Below the pieces are notes generated by a model. It was not told where the DNA came from, ran no database searches, and was given only the letters and a program-made list of their open reading frames with translations. Positions 8,935-18,694 of a stretch of DNA of 64,000 nt are shown here, in pieces; position 1 is the first letter of the stretch, and each line of letters begins with the position of its first letter. A program made the position numbers and the translations under genes. Origin of the DNA: Candidatus Binatia bacterium (GTDB taxonomy: Bacteria > Desulfobacterota > Binatia > HRBIN30 > BPIQ01); the NCBI GenBank assembly GCA_026004195.1, contig BPIQ01000002.1:930585-994584 (forward strand), written 5' to 3'.

Positions 8935-10306
8935 TTAGCTTCCGCCCGCGGCCGCAAGAAGGGCGAACCACCGCAGCAGGTTGTAGGTGATCACGTTCAG
9001 CAACACGATGCACCGCACCTTCGTTCTCCCCCGTAAGACGATCTTCCCGAGCGTCCTCCAGCGCTTGAGGTCCGCGTGCACCCGCTCGCTCACCCGAGCC
9101 CGCACGCCGTAGATCGCCCGCCCCTCCGGTGTCCTCATCCTCTCTTTGAGCTGCCGCACCGCTTCGCTGTCCCGGGGCCGCACCTCGTAGGGATCGGGCT
9201 TCCCCTTCCTTTTCGGTAAAGCCCCGTAAAGCTCCACACCCCGCGCACTGAGCTCCTCCACGTTCTCCACGCTCGTGTAGCCCGTGTCCACCACATACTG
9301 CTCCGGAAGCCTCTCGAACCTCCGCTCAAGCTGCTCCAGCATCGGCACCGCCTCGGCAAAATCCGTCCTCCCCTGACTCACCTCCACCCCCACCACCACC
9401 TCGCTCTCCGCGTCCGTCGCCAGCTGGACATTGTAGCCCGGAAGATACGCCCCGCCCGTCTGCCGCATCACGCGCGCCTCGGGGTCCGTCGTCGAGCTGC
9501 GTGGCTCCCCCGAGGGCTCCTTCGCCCCCTTCTTGTAACCCTCGCGCTCCCTCTCCAAAGCCCCGAGCTCCTCGAGCGCCCTCGTAAGCCTCCTCTCCCT
9601 CTCCTCAAGCGCTCGCCTCTGCGCAGCCTGCTTCCTCCTCGAGAGGCTCCGCCGTGCCGGTGCCTCGAGCTCCCCACGCAGCGCCTCGATCTGTCTGCGT
9701 ACCTCCGCCCGCAGCTCCTCCACCTTCTTTCTCCTCCGAAACGACCGGTCCCCGGCCGAAGCTCGCACCCGCGTCCCGTCCTGCGCCACCCGCCGAAGCC
9801 GCACCAGCCCCTCGGCCATCATCACCGCCAACACCTGCGTGAAAAGCTCCTCGAGCGCCTCCGCGTTCTCGCTCCGAAACGTGCTCAGCGTGTGGTAATT
9901 CACCGGTACCCCCGCCCCGAAGCCACCGGTAGGCCACGTGCTGCTCCGTCAACCTCTCGAGCTCCCTCGCACTGCCTACCCCCTCCGCCGTCGCATAGAG
10001 CCACAGCGCCAAAAGCACCTGCGGATCCGTCGCATCCCGCCCCGCCCAGCTCCCCCGCGCCTTGATCCTCTCGTAAAAGGCCGAAAGGTTCAGCTTCTTC
10101 ACGACCGCCAACACACTGCGGGCCCGGTGCGTCTGAGGCAGCTCGCCGTCCAGATCCACCACCTCCCACCGAAGCTGGCTCCGCTCCGCTCTCACCACCC
10201 GCGGTGCCGCCTTCGCTGCCTCCGCCCGCCGCCGCTCCCGCGCCTCCGCGAGCCTCCGCTTCCTCTCCTCCGCACTCTCCCCGCCCAGAAGCTCCACCTG
10301 CTCCAT
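8935..10306 (-). pseudogene. IS1182-family transposase, frameshifted
   Basis: The N-terminal part (10306 down to about 9914) has the DUF772-type region, with LNLSAFYERIKA, TDPQVLLALWLYA and a block ending HVAYRWLRGG. The C-terminal part (9903 down to 8935) continues NYHTLSTFRSEN, then a charged coiled-coil insert, the DDE catalytic region (YNVQLATDAES, VVDTGYTSVEN) and a YNLLRW tail. The junction is a run of five C at 9909-9913 with one base too many. The ATG at 10306 has GGAGG seven bases upstream. Dropping one base gives a protein of about 455 residues. The element is probably immobile unless this is a sequencing error. Confidence 0.87.
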
Positions 10307-10382
10307 CCCTTCACCTCCCCACCGTAGCTTCCCCTCCCTACCACACTCCGCCCCCAGAGCCGAATCCCTCCAGGGTAAATTT

Positions 10383-10401
10383 CCGAATTTTTTCACATCC
10401 T
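10383..10401 (-). repeat. Right terminal inverted repeat of the IS
   Basis: Reads AGGATGTGAAAAAATTCGG on the minus strand, matching the left end at 16 of 19 positions. Confidence 0.85.
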
Positions 10402-10419
10402 CCACGCTCTGTCGTGGCC
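10402..10419 (-). repeat. Hairpin repeat, type C, right fragment cut by IS
   Basis: CCACGCTCTGTCGTGGCC completes the type C hairpin begun at 8746. The first five bases are the target-site duplication. Confidence 0.8.
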
Positions 10420-10492
10420 GTGGTCACGTTTGGTACCGCCCTGCGTGGCCGAACACGAACGACCGTATCCCCGCCACCCCCCGGACGCGACC

Positions 10493-10518
10493 GAGCGCGT
10501 CCCTCCGGACGAGGGTGT
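10493..10518 (+). repeat. Hairpin repeat, type A, single copy
   Basis: GGACGCG, loop ACCGAG (one loop change from the usual ACGGAG), CGCGTCC, CTCCGG. It lies 58 bp before the HIT gene and is the right-hand neighbour of the IS-split copy. Confidence 0.88.
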
Positions 10519-10575
10519 TCGTGGACTTTCCGGATGTCTCGTGTATTGGGTAGGAAGCGGACTTCGGAGGCAACG

Positions 10576-10998
10576 ATGGAACCGTGCATCTTCTGCGAGA
10601 TCGCCAGTGGCAAAAAAAGCGCCCACGTCGTCCACGAAACGGAAAGCGCTATCGCCTTTCTGGACATCCATCCTCTGGTGGACGGCCACACGATGGTCGT
10701 CCCTCGCCGGCACTACCGGCGGCTTGCCGACATGCCCGACGAAGACGTACGAGAGCTCTTCTCCGCCGTTCGCGCCGTGGCGCAGAAGGTCCTCCAGGGC
10801 ACGGGTTGCGAAGACCTCACCATCGGCATCAACGACGGTCCCAGCGCAGGCCAGGTCGTCCCGCACCTCCACGTCCACCTGATCCCGCGCTCGCGGGGGG
10901 ACGGCGGCGGGAACGTCCACTCGATCATCCGCCGGCCGACGCGTTTTTCCCTCGACGAGATGCGCGACCGTATCCGCGTGCAAGAAGCTCGAAGCTAG
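10576..10998 (+). CDS. HIT family nucleotide-binding hydrolase
   Basis: The 140-residue protein is a HINT-like HIT protein. The zinc-type N terminus CIFCEIASG is followed by HTMVVPRRHY, and the catalytic histidine triad is seen as HLHVHLIPR near residue 99. The family hydrolyses nucleotide phosphoramidates or related nucleotidyl conjugates in the cytoplasm. The ATG at 10576 is supported by GGAGG six bases upstream. The open frame extends further 5' through the hairpin repeat, but that extension reads as repeat-derived sequence. Confidence 0.93.
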   Translation: MEPCIFCEIASGKKSAHVVHETESAIAFLDIHPLVDGHTMVVPRRHYRRLADMPDEDVRELFSAVRAVAQKVLQGTGCEDLTIGINDGPSAGQVVPHLHVHLIPRSRGDGGGNVHSIIRRPTRFSLDEMRDRIRVQEARS

Positions 10999-10999
10999 A

Positions 11000-11030
11000 C
11001 GGGGGGCACCCGGGACGGGTCCCCGGGTCC
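11000..11030 (+). terminator. Strong hairpin after HIT gene, possible terminator
   Basis: ACCCGGG (11008-11014) and CCCGGGT (11022-11028) form a perfect 7-bp stem with a 7-base loop, extended by GACGG/CCGTC on the outside. It begins directly after the HIT stop codon. A T-tract is missing. Confidence 0.35.
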
Positions 11031-11269
11031 GTCGGCAGAGTCCCGCTCCGCCGAATTTCTTTACCAAAAGGCACAACGAAGGGACCGGCGCGAGGTCGTG
11101 TGGCGGACTCTTTGCCGGGCTTCCCGGATCGGCGGAGAAATCGCCCCGGCCGAGTTTCACGCGAAGAGATCGGACGCGATCGACGAGCGCGGGGCGCACG
11201 GGGGCGGCGAGCTCCCCGCAGTCCTCGGCCGAGGGGTGCGAGCCGGGGGCGAACCGGACGAACCTTTTC

Positions 11270-12556
11270 CTAGTCCGGCCGCGCAGCCACGGGCGCCATG
11301 GCTTCGAGAACGTTGGCCCGCGCCCCGAGGGTGTGGGCGATACCGCTCAGGAGTCCGAAGGCGCGGGCCACGAGCACGAAGTCGCTCGGTACCCGCACGA
11401 CGGGATTTTCCCGGATGGACGTGAAAAGCTCCTCGGTCATGTCTTCCGTGAACTCACCCTCGAAGCGCTTTCCCGAGACCTCGACCATCCTCTTGGCCAC
11501 CTCCACCAGCCACTCGGGCTCGCCGTTTTTGGTGCGGAATCCGAGTTCCTCGAAGGCACGCAACATCGAGGCTTCGTTCAGCGTCATCATGGAGAACATG
11601 AGCTCGAAAAGCCCGAGGCCGAAGCCGGGAGGCAGGTCCTTCGCGAGCCCGAAGTCGAGAAGAACGATCTCCCCTGTCGGCCGGACGAAGAGATTTCCGG
11701 GATGGGGATCGGCCTGGAAGAACCCGTAGGCCAGAATCATGCGGACGTAGATGCGCATGAGCGCCTGGACGACCGACGCAGGCCCGATCCCGGCACGTCG
11801 CAATCCCTCGACGTCCGTCACCTTGATCCCGTCCAGGAACTCCATCGTGAGCACGCGCGACGTCGAGAGGGGACGGTGGATTCGCGGCACCAGGACGGCG
11901 GGGTCGTCGCGGAAAAGAGCGCGAATGCGGTCCGCGCTCTCGGCTTCCCTCCGGAAGTCGAGTTCGAGAGCGAGGTGCTTGGTGAGCTCGTCGAGAAGCG
12001 GGAGAAGCTCGATCGGCTCGCGGTCGATCGCCTCGTAGATGCGGCACACGCGCCGCACGCTCGCGATGTCCACACGGACGATTTCCTCGATGTCCGGGTA
12101 CTGTACCTTGACGGCGACGCGCGAGCCGTCGCGAAGCCGGGCCCGGTGGACCTGAGCGAGAGACGCCGCGGCAATCGGGGTCGGCTCGAACTCGGAGAAG
12201 AAGTCTTCGAGCCGGCCTCCCAACTCCCTTTCGACACAACCCCGGATTTCGGGAAAGGGCCGCGGCGGAAGCCGATCGTGACACCGAGAAAGAACACGAA
12301 CGTACTCGCGCGGAAAGATGTCCGAGCGCGTGCCTATGACCTGGCACATCTTGATGAGAAGGCCGCGGAGCTCGAGAGCGGTCTCGAAGATGCGCCGAGC
12401 GTTTCGCTCGTGGATCCGAGACCGGTCGCGTCCGGCGGCTCCGCTTGCGCGGCCGGAAAAAACCTCCCGCCAGCGCGGCAACTTGTAACTCAGGTAGACT
12501 TCCGCCGCGACCCGGGCCACGCGAACGCTCCGCGCGAGGCGTTCGAGAGGGCTCAT
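11270..12556 (-). CDS. ABC1/UbiB-family atypical kinase
   Basis: The 428-residue protein has the ABC1 (AarF/UbiB/ADCK) kinase-like order. A KxGQ-like motif in altered form (LIKMCQVIGTRSD) comes near residue 68, then the alanine-rich loop AAASLAQVHRA near 131, the VAVKVQ lysine, HPGNLF near 290, and DFGLAKD as the metal-binding loop. Family members act as ATPases/kinases in quinone or lipid metabolism. The canonical KxGQ is KMCQ here, a substitution in the signature. The start codon overlaps the stop of the next gene upstream by 4 bp (ATGA), so the pair is one transcriptional unit. Confidence 0.88.
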   Translation of the reverse strand: MSPLERLARSVRVARVAAEVYLSYKLPRWREVFSGRASGAAGRDRSRIHERNARRIFETALELRGLLIKMCQVIGTRSDIFPREYVRVLSRCHDRLPPRPFPEIRGCVERELGGRLEDFFSEFEPTPIAAASLAQVHRARLRDGSRVAVKVQYPDIEEIVRVDIASVRRVCRIYEAIDREPIELLPLLDELTKHLALELDFRREAESADRIRALFRDDPAVLVPRIHRPLSTSRVLTMEFLDGIKVTDVEGLRRAGIGPASVVQALMRIYVRMILAYGFFQADPHPGNLFVRPTGEIVLLDFGLAKDLPPGFGLGLFELMFSMMTLNEASMLRAFEELGFRTKNGEPEWLVEVAKRMVEVSGKRFEGEFTEDMTEELFTSIRENPVVRVPSDFVLVARAFGLLSGIAHTLGARANVLEAMAPVAARPD

Positions 12557-13641
12557 GCACCGAAAAGCGAGCTCGTCCCCGATGCCTCCTCCGGCGAGAC
12601 GAGACGGACGACCTCGGCTCCCTCGGGCGGCGGACTCCAGTCCGTCTCGAGCTCGCGGAACTTCCGGACCAGGTCGGCACCCGTCCGATGCCGGCCCAGC
12701 GCTGCCTCGATGTCCTTCCGCGTCTCCTCGCGCTGCACGCGGGGCCGCTCGGTCGCGAGCACGCGCACCGTTCTCGCCAGAAGAGCGTCGACCACTTCGC
12801 TACCGGGAATTTCCTCGCCTCGCTCGCCCACGAGCGTGCAAGCTCGGAGCTCGCTCAGAGCCGTGCGCAAATACTCGACGTGGGGCCTCTCGTCGGTCCG
12901 GATGTAGCCCACCATCGCCGCGGCCTCCGCCGGGCGCGCGGACACCTCCGGGTCGCCCAGGACTTCCTCGGCCCAGCGGAACGTGTCGGCGGCGAACACT
13001 TCGATGACGAAAACACTCGCCATCGTCCCCACGAGCTCCTCGACGGCCGGGTCGAGGGCGGCGAAGAGCCGCCTCCGGTCGGTCCGGCGTGGAGCTGTCA
13101 TGAGCCGGAGGAGAACGTCGTGCGGGATTTTCGGTTTCTCGAGGGCGAGGTCGCGGGCGGCTTCCCACATCTGCTTGTGCCCTCCCTCGTGGCGGTAGCC
13201 GGCCTCGTCGCGGGCGTGGGCTTCGAACAGTCCCGTCCCCAGATGAGCGAAAGCCGTCCCTTCCACGGATTCGCGGACGCAGCGACGCCAGTCGGGCACC
13301 TTCTGGTCGCGGATCACGGCACCGAATCCCTCGAGGATGGCGATCGTCGTGAGCGTTCGGACGATCGGGTCCCGGACGCCCTCGCGCAAAAGCAGCTTCG
13401 CTTGCTCCGCATTGGGATAGTGAGGAGGAGCGAATTCCCTCGGGACGTCGACGAGCGGTAAATCCCGGCGGCGTAGCTCTTCCTGCCAGGCCGAAATCGC
13501 CTGCTCGCGATAAGCGGTCCGCGGGGAGACGTAGCGCCCGGAGACGAAGCCGCCGTGGCAGCGAACGCCACCGGCCACGAGCGGCTCGTCGTACGCGACG
13601 CTCGCGAGAAGCTCTTCCCGAGTGTAGACGGTCCGCGCCAT
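12553..13641 (-). CDS. Unknown protein, possible ferritin-like diiron protein
   Basis: I do not recognise this 362-residue protein by name. Its middle half shows four helical segments with carboxylate/histidine placement like a ferritin-like diiron protein. These are TIAILEGFG, then FEAHARDEAGYRHEGGHKQM, then VFVIEVFAADTF, then DERPHVEYLR. This pattern suggests an oxidase, oxygenase or iron protein, but the assignment is inference. It precedes the ABC1 kinase with a 4-bp overlap, so the two are likely co-translated. The start ATG at 13641 has no alternative nearby. Confidence 0.7.
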   Translation of the reverse strand: MARTVYTREELLASVAYDEPLVAGGVRCHGGFVSGRYVSPRTAYREQAISAWQEELRRRDLPLVDVPREFAPPHYPNAEQAKLLLREGVRDPIVRTLTTIAILEGFGAVIRDQKVPDWRRCVRESVEGTAFAHLGTGLFEAHARDEAGYRHEGGHKQMWEAARDLALEKPKIPHDVLLRLMTAPRRTDRRRLFAALDPAVEELVGTMASVFVIEVFAADTFRWAEEVLGDPEVSARPAEAAAMVGYIRTDERPHVEYLRTALSELRACTLVGERGEEIPGSEVVDALLARTVRVLATERPRVQREETRKDIEAALGRHRTGADLVRKFRELETDWSPPPEGAEVVRLVSPEEASGTSSLFGA

Positions 13642-14013
13642 CGGGGTCGGCCCCGGATGTTACACGAGCGGCAGCGCGCCTCCAACTCCGAAAAACCGAG
13701 TCGCCCGGGATCCGAATGCCGATCGGGGCGAACTCTCGTGCCTACGGCCGTGGCGGAAGTGCCAGGTGGCGATTTCGTGGAGGGAACGGGAGGGTGAGAC
13801 CGGGAGGGAGCGGGCAGATTCTCGAACGCCGGAAGCCGATTTGCGCGGGAAGCGGAGGAGGAGACGGCAAAACGACGCCGGAACCAGGAGTGGGAACTTT
13901 CGCGGCTGTTCCCGCTGTTCTTGGTTCGGAGGGCGGGGACCACACCACACGTGGGCGCACGAACCGTACGAACTCTCTTGTCATCGTACCTGCGCCTGCC
14001 TCATACTGTTCCC
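13642..14013. other. Intergenic, no gene seen
   Basis: This 372-bp stretch separates the diiron-like gene from the decayed protease gene. It contains no protein-like frame that I can support. The two genes diverge from it, so promoters for both are expected here. Confidence 0.5.
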
Positions 14014-17000
14014 GTGAGGGTGGGATCGACGGCTCGGGCACACGTCTTCGATCTTTTTCGCCGCGCTCGTTTTTGCCCTTTACACAGCTTCCGGCGTTTC
14101 CGGCGCGAGCGGCAGTACGGAATGGACGCCTCTGCCCGCCCATCCGCAGCGCCTCGTCGTGAAATACGGTCCCACGGTCCGGCGCTGCGCTCACTGTCTT
14201 TTCGAGCGCGGGCAATCGTTCGCGAGCGTGACGGGTAGCCCGACGCTCGACGAGCTACACCGGCGCTTCGGCGTGCGTTCCGCGCGCCCGCTCTTTTTCG
14301 AGCGTCACGATCACGAAGGTCTCGAGGCCACCCTCTCCTTCTACTCCCGGATCGCGAAAAGCGTTCGCCGTTTCCCGCGCCGCGCGCAACGAGCGCCGCG
14401 CGGGGTGCTCCTGCCCGACCTCTCCAATGTTTTCGTCCTCGAGCTCGATTCCCCGACGGATGTCCTCAGGGCGGCGCGGGAATACGCGAAGGACCCCGCC
14501 GTCGTCTACGCCGAGCCCGACTACCTCGTCGGGCTTGCCTTCCTGCCGGACGATCCTTTCTTCGCCTCGTCCGGAACCTGGGGGCAGGCCTACGAAGACC
14601 TCTGGGGACTCCACCGGACGCAAGCTTCCGATGCCTGGGACGTCTCTGCGGGTGCCGGCACGATCGTCGCCGTGATCGACACGGGTGTCGACTACAACCA
14701 CCCGGACATCTCGGCCAACATCTGGACGAATCCCGGCGAGATTCCCGGCAACGGCGTGGACGACGACGGCAACGGCTTCGTCGACGACGTCCGCGGCTGG
14801 GATTTCGACCAGGACGACAACAATCCGATGGACAACCACGGGCACGGCACGCACGTGGCCGGCATCGCCGCGGCGACGGGCAACAACGGTTTCGGTGTCC
14901 TCGGCATGGCCTGGCAAGCCCAGGTGATGCCGGTCAAGGGCATCGGAGCGAGCGGCTTCGGCTTCGACTCGGACCTCGCCGCGAGCATCGTCTACGCCGC
15001 GGAAAACGGTGCCGACGTGCTCAACAACAGTTGGGGCGGGTTCGGGTCGAGCTCCCTGATCGCGGACGCGGTCGAGACCGCGAGAGCGCTCGGGGCGGTC
15101 GTCGTGGCGGCGGCAGGGAACGAAGCGACCGACGTCGACAATGTCTTTCCGGCGGCGCTCGACGGCGTCATTGCCGTGGGCGCCACCGAGCCCGACGACA
15201 CGCACGCATCGTTCTCGAACAGGGGCGACGCTCTTTCCGTTTCCGCACCGGGGGTCGACATCCTCTCGCTCCGCGGCTCGAACTCGGCCCCGACCGGGGG
15301 GTGAACCGGTCGCAGAGGATTTCCTCCGGCTCACGGGCACGAGCATGGCTTCTCCTCACGTGGCGGGACTCGCTGCCCTCCTGCTTTCGGCCGAGCCCGA
15401 GCCTCGCCGCCGAGGAGGTCCGCTGGCATCTCGAGCTCAACGCCGACCAGCCGGGATACCCGGGCTTCGAAGGCGAGCCCTGGAACCCCTTTTTCGGTTG
15501 GGGACGCATCAACGCGGCGCGGGTCTTCGACCCCGTTCCCGTGACGACTCGCCTTCAGCCCGAAGAGCCTGGAGTTCCACGCCTACGGCAACTCCACGGC
15601 GCTGCCGCTCGGCCCTGCACAGCTCGTCTTCACGACGCTCGACCCCGTGAGCTGGACGGCCTCCGTACCCTCCTGGCTCACGGTGAGCCCCGCGAGCGGG
15701 ACGACGTCGGCGACCCTCGACCTCACCTTCGACGGAACGGGACTTCCCGTCGGCACGCAAATCGGAAGCCTTTCGGTGAGCGCGCCCGCGGCGGTGGACG
15801 GAGGCGGTGCGGCGGAAGTCCGCGCACACGTCCACGAGGACAAGGGGATCGGGGACGAATTCGTCCTCAAGGACGACACACCCGATTTCCGGGACGACCT
15901 GGAGGACCTCCCGGCCCTGGCCAGCAACGGGATCGAGATTCTGGTTGCCTGGGTGGAGCAGTCCGGCGCCTTTCGGGTGGCCATTGTCCACTCGGATGGA
16001 TCCGTCAGCGGTCCCACGACGTTGCCCTTCCCGTCGATCGGAGGGCTCGAAGCGACGAGCGACGGACGCGATTTTCTGCTGCTGTGGATGGACACGCCGA
16101 AGCCGAACAGACGCCAGCTTCTGGCTGCACGCATTCGGCCGGATCTCACGCTCGTCGACTCGGTTCCCGTAGAAATCGACGGGCGGCGGATCGGACGTTC
16201 GCGGTTTCTCTGCTGCCCCCGGGCAGCCTACGACGGAAAGCAATACGTCGTCGTCTGGGAGCTGGCCAACTCGCGCACGGACGTGAGCAAGGTCTACGTA
16301 CGGCTTCTCGGCGGAGACGGCACCATCGGCCGGCGGAGAAAGAAGGTCTACCCCAACCGCGAAACCACGAGGCAGCTCGTCGACCCGCAAATCGCCTGCA
16401 TAGGCGAGCGTTGTCTTCTGGCCTGGGCCGATGCTTCCGGCTTCCAGCGGAACGCGAAGGCTCTCGTCCTGGTCGACGGCGTACCCCTGGACAACGCCCC
16501 TCGCCTGGTGGGCCAAGACGTCGAGCGGCTCACGGGAATCGCGACTTCCGGCTCCGAGTTTCTCCTCTTCGGCCCGCGCTTCGTCGTCTGCCCGGGAATC
16601 GGTCCCTGCGACGTGGTGGCCGTGCGCGTGGACCCCTTCCGGCGTCCCGCTCGATCCCACTCCCCTCATCGTCAACCAGGGCCCCGATGCCTTTCGATCG
16701 GCAGGCTTTCGGATCGGGTTCGACGGAACGAACTACGTGGTCGCATACACTGCCCGCGCGGCGACCCCGAATCTCTCGATTTGGCAGGTCTTCGGGGCGC
16801 GGATCGGAACCGACGGGACGCTCGTCGACAGCGAGCCCGAGGGCCTGCTCTTCCACGCAGAAGGAACCGCCGGCAGCGTAGGGGTCGTTTCTTCCGCCAC
16901 ACAGTCGCTGGCCGTGTGGACCGACGTGCGCTTCGGGGGCCCGTTCGCCCATGCCCTCGTCGCGCGGCGCCTCCTCCAGAAGGAGCCCGGGCCGGAATTC

Positions 17001-17537
17001 TTGCCCGTGGAGATCGGGAGCATCGGCGACCGCGGTGTGGCCGAAGGCGGCCGGCTCGCCTTGCGTCTTCTTGCCTCGGGGCTCGACCCGGCGACGGTTT
17101 CCTTCTCGGCCTCGAACCTGCCACCCGGCGCGTCCTTCGACGCCGCCAACGGCCTTTTCGTCTGGCAACCGCGCAGCGACGAGGCAGGCGCGTACCCGGG
17201 TGTGCATTTCGAAGCGACCGACGGAACGGCAACCGTGAGCGAAGACCTGACGGTGACGGCGACGGAGGCGCGGCTTGCGATCGAGGGCAGCGTGCGCCTG
17301 GCCGACGGGACGCCCGTCCCCGGTGTGGCTCTCGCACTTTCCGGGACGCGCCCTCGGCGGAAGTTTTTCTCGGATGCGAACGGGTCGTTCCGTGTGGACG
17401 TCCCCGGACCGGGACGCTACCGGATCGGCGTCGTCCGGCCCAGTCGGGCACAATACCGAATGCCGAACGGTCGCCTGGTCGTCGAGGTGAACGCGACGGA
17501 CGTGCACAACGCGGACCTGCTCGTGGAGCCGAAATAG
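14014..17537 (+). pseudogene. Subtilisin-like S8 protease with C-terminal repeats, multiply frameshifted
   Basis: A secreted S8 serine protease is spread over several frames. The segments in order are: a signal-peptide-like stretch (IFFAALVFALYTASG, 14051-14095), a propeptide, and the catalytic Asp (AVIDTGVDYNHPD), His (NHGHGTHVAGI) and oxyanion Asn (NNSWGG) up to about 15300. The catalytic Ser (GTSMASPHVAG) lies in the next frame, then VRWHLELNADQPG in a third. A BACON-like domain, a long beta-rich region, a putative-Ig segment and a carboxypeptidase-regulatory-like C terminus follow. Frame changes fall near 14040, at G6 15296-15301, and near 15390, 15544 and 16635. All catalytic residues are preserved at sequence level. 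Confidence 0.85.
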
Positions 17538-17645
17538 CGCTCGCCAAGCCCGCGGGCGCCGGTCCGTGGCGTATCGTCTCGCCGACGAATCGGGAGGCTC
17601 GCCCCGTCGTGACCGTGTTCCCTCGTGACGAACGCGCATCCTCCC

Positions 17646-18066
17646 GGACGCGACGGAGCGCGTCCCTCCGGGGGATGCATCCGGGACGCGACGGCGCCAT
17701 GCGGCGTTTCGAACGTGCGAATCGGAGGGCCACGCTCTGTCGTGGCCGCGTTCGCGGAACACACCGCCGATCACTCGGATGCAACCGGAGGGACCCGCTC
17801 TGTCGGGTCCATGTTCGTGCGCGGTACCGACACCCCCCGCCCGGACGCGACGGAGCGCGTCCCTCCGGATGGGTGCATCCGGGACGCGACGGCGCCATGC
17901 GGCGTTTCGAACGTGCGAATCGGAGGGCCACGCTCTGTCGTGGCCCTGTTCCCGGAACACACCGCCGATCACTCGGATGCAACCGGAGGGACCCGCTCTG
18001 TCGGGTCCATGTTCGTGCGCGGTACCGACACCTCCCGCCCGGACGCGAAGGAGCGCGTCCCTCCGG
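17646..18066. repeat. Hairpin-repeat array 1 (two ~198-bp units plus one hairpin)
   Basis: Type A hairpins lie at 17646, 17843 and 18041 on the plus strand. Type C hairpins at 17723 and 17921 and type B at 17786 and 17984 are in the opposite orientation. The A-C-B unit repeats at 197-198 bp and its spacer is nearly identical between copies. Stems are GGACGCG/CGCGTCC (A), GGACCCG/CGGGTCC (B) and GGCCACG/CGTGGCC (C); loops are ACGGAG or ACAGAG, with AAGGAG in the third A copy. No gene lies in 17538-18105. Confidence 0.93.
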
Positions 18067-18105
18067 GGGATGCATCCGGAGTGGGAAGTCGACCCGGGCT
18101 GGCAC

Positions 18106-18576
18106 CTAACAGGGACCGCGGATTTCGTCCCGCTCTTCGGGGTCGACGTCGACGACGGGCCCGCCCGGACCCACGACAAAAACGGTCATTTGGACCTCGC
18201 CCCTCTCGATCCGTCGCTCGATCCACCGCCAGACGGCACGCTTTACGAGCCTGCGCGTGGGCGGCATCAGGCAGAGAAAACCCACGGCGTCCGTGATCAC
18301 CCCCGGGGTCACGAGAAGCGCGCCGGCAACGAGGATCAGAACGCCGTCGAAGATAGCGTCGCCCGGAAGTTTGCCGGCTTGTGTTTCCTCCTGGAACCTG
18401 CGCAAAACGCCCAGGCCTTGTCGGCGGGCCAGGGAAGCACCGAGGATTCCCGTGCCGACGACCAGAAAAACCGTCTCCCAGGTGCCGATGCGCCTCCCGA
18501 TCTCGATGAGGAGGGCAAGTTCGACCACCGGAAGAAACACGAAGAGGAGAAGAAGTCGGCCCACGGCTTCCACCAT
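18106..18576 (-). CDS. fxsA: FxsA family membrane protein
   Basis: The 156-residue product matches the FxsA family: an N-terminal membrane segment LLLLFVFLPVVELALLIEIG, then TWETVFLVVGTGILGASLARRQG, GDAIFDGVLILVAGALLVTPG and TDAVGFLCLMPPTR, then a charged tail. FxsA is an inner-membrane protein associated with altered phage exclusion in E. coli; its biochemical role is unknown. The ATG at 18576 begins the family homology; the open frame runs further upstream only because the flanking repeat array lacks stops. The gene sits between arrays 1 and 2. Confidence 0.85.
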   Translation of the reverse strand: MVEAVGRLLLLFVFLPVVELALLIEIGRRIGTWETVFLVVGTGILGASLARRQGLGVLRRFQEETQAGKLPGDAIFDGVLILVAGALLVTPGVITDAVGFLCLMPPTRRLVKRAVWRWIERRIERGEVQMTVFVVGPGGPVVDVDPEERDEIRGPC

Positions 18577-18694
18577 AGCAGCCCTGGGAGCCGCGTAAAC
18601 CCGCGGGTCCCTCGTGGCGGGTAACCCCGCAACCCCTCGCACGCCACCCACGGGATGCGGCGTACGCCCACGCCGCCCGTCCCCCGGACGCGAT

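Larger units (their letters stand above)
8758..10401 (-). mobile_element. IS1182-type insertion sequence
   Basis: A 1644-bp element bounded by 19-bp imperfect terminal inverted repeats: GGGTTGTGAACAAATTCGG at 8758-8776 and the complement of AGGATGTGAAAAAATTCGG at 10383-10401 (16 of 19 match). It is flanked by a 5-bp direct repeat CCACG (8753-8757, 10402-10406). The flanks join to recreate an intact type C hairpin repeat found elsewhere in the window, which fixes the ends precisely. It carries one transposase gene on the minus strand, broken by a frameshift. Confidence 0.88.

Noticed and set aside
9909-9913. Programmed frameshifting in the transposase
   Set aside because: IS1182-type transposases are normally single frames, the site is a plain C5 run without the usual slippery heptamer, and a similar C5 break occurs in the unrelated carotenoid oxygenase.
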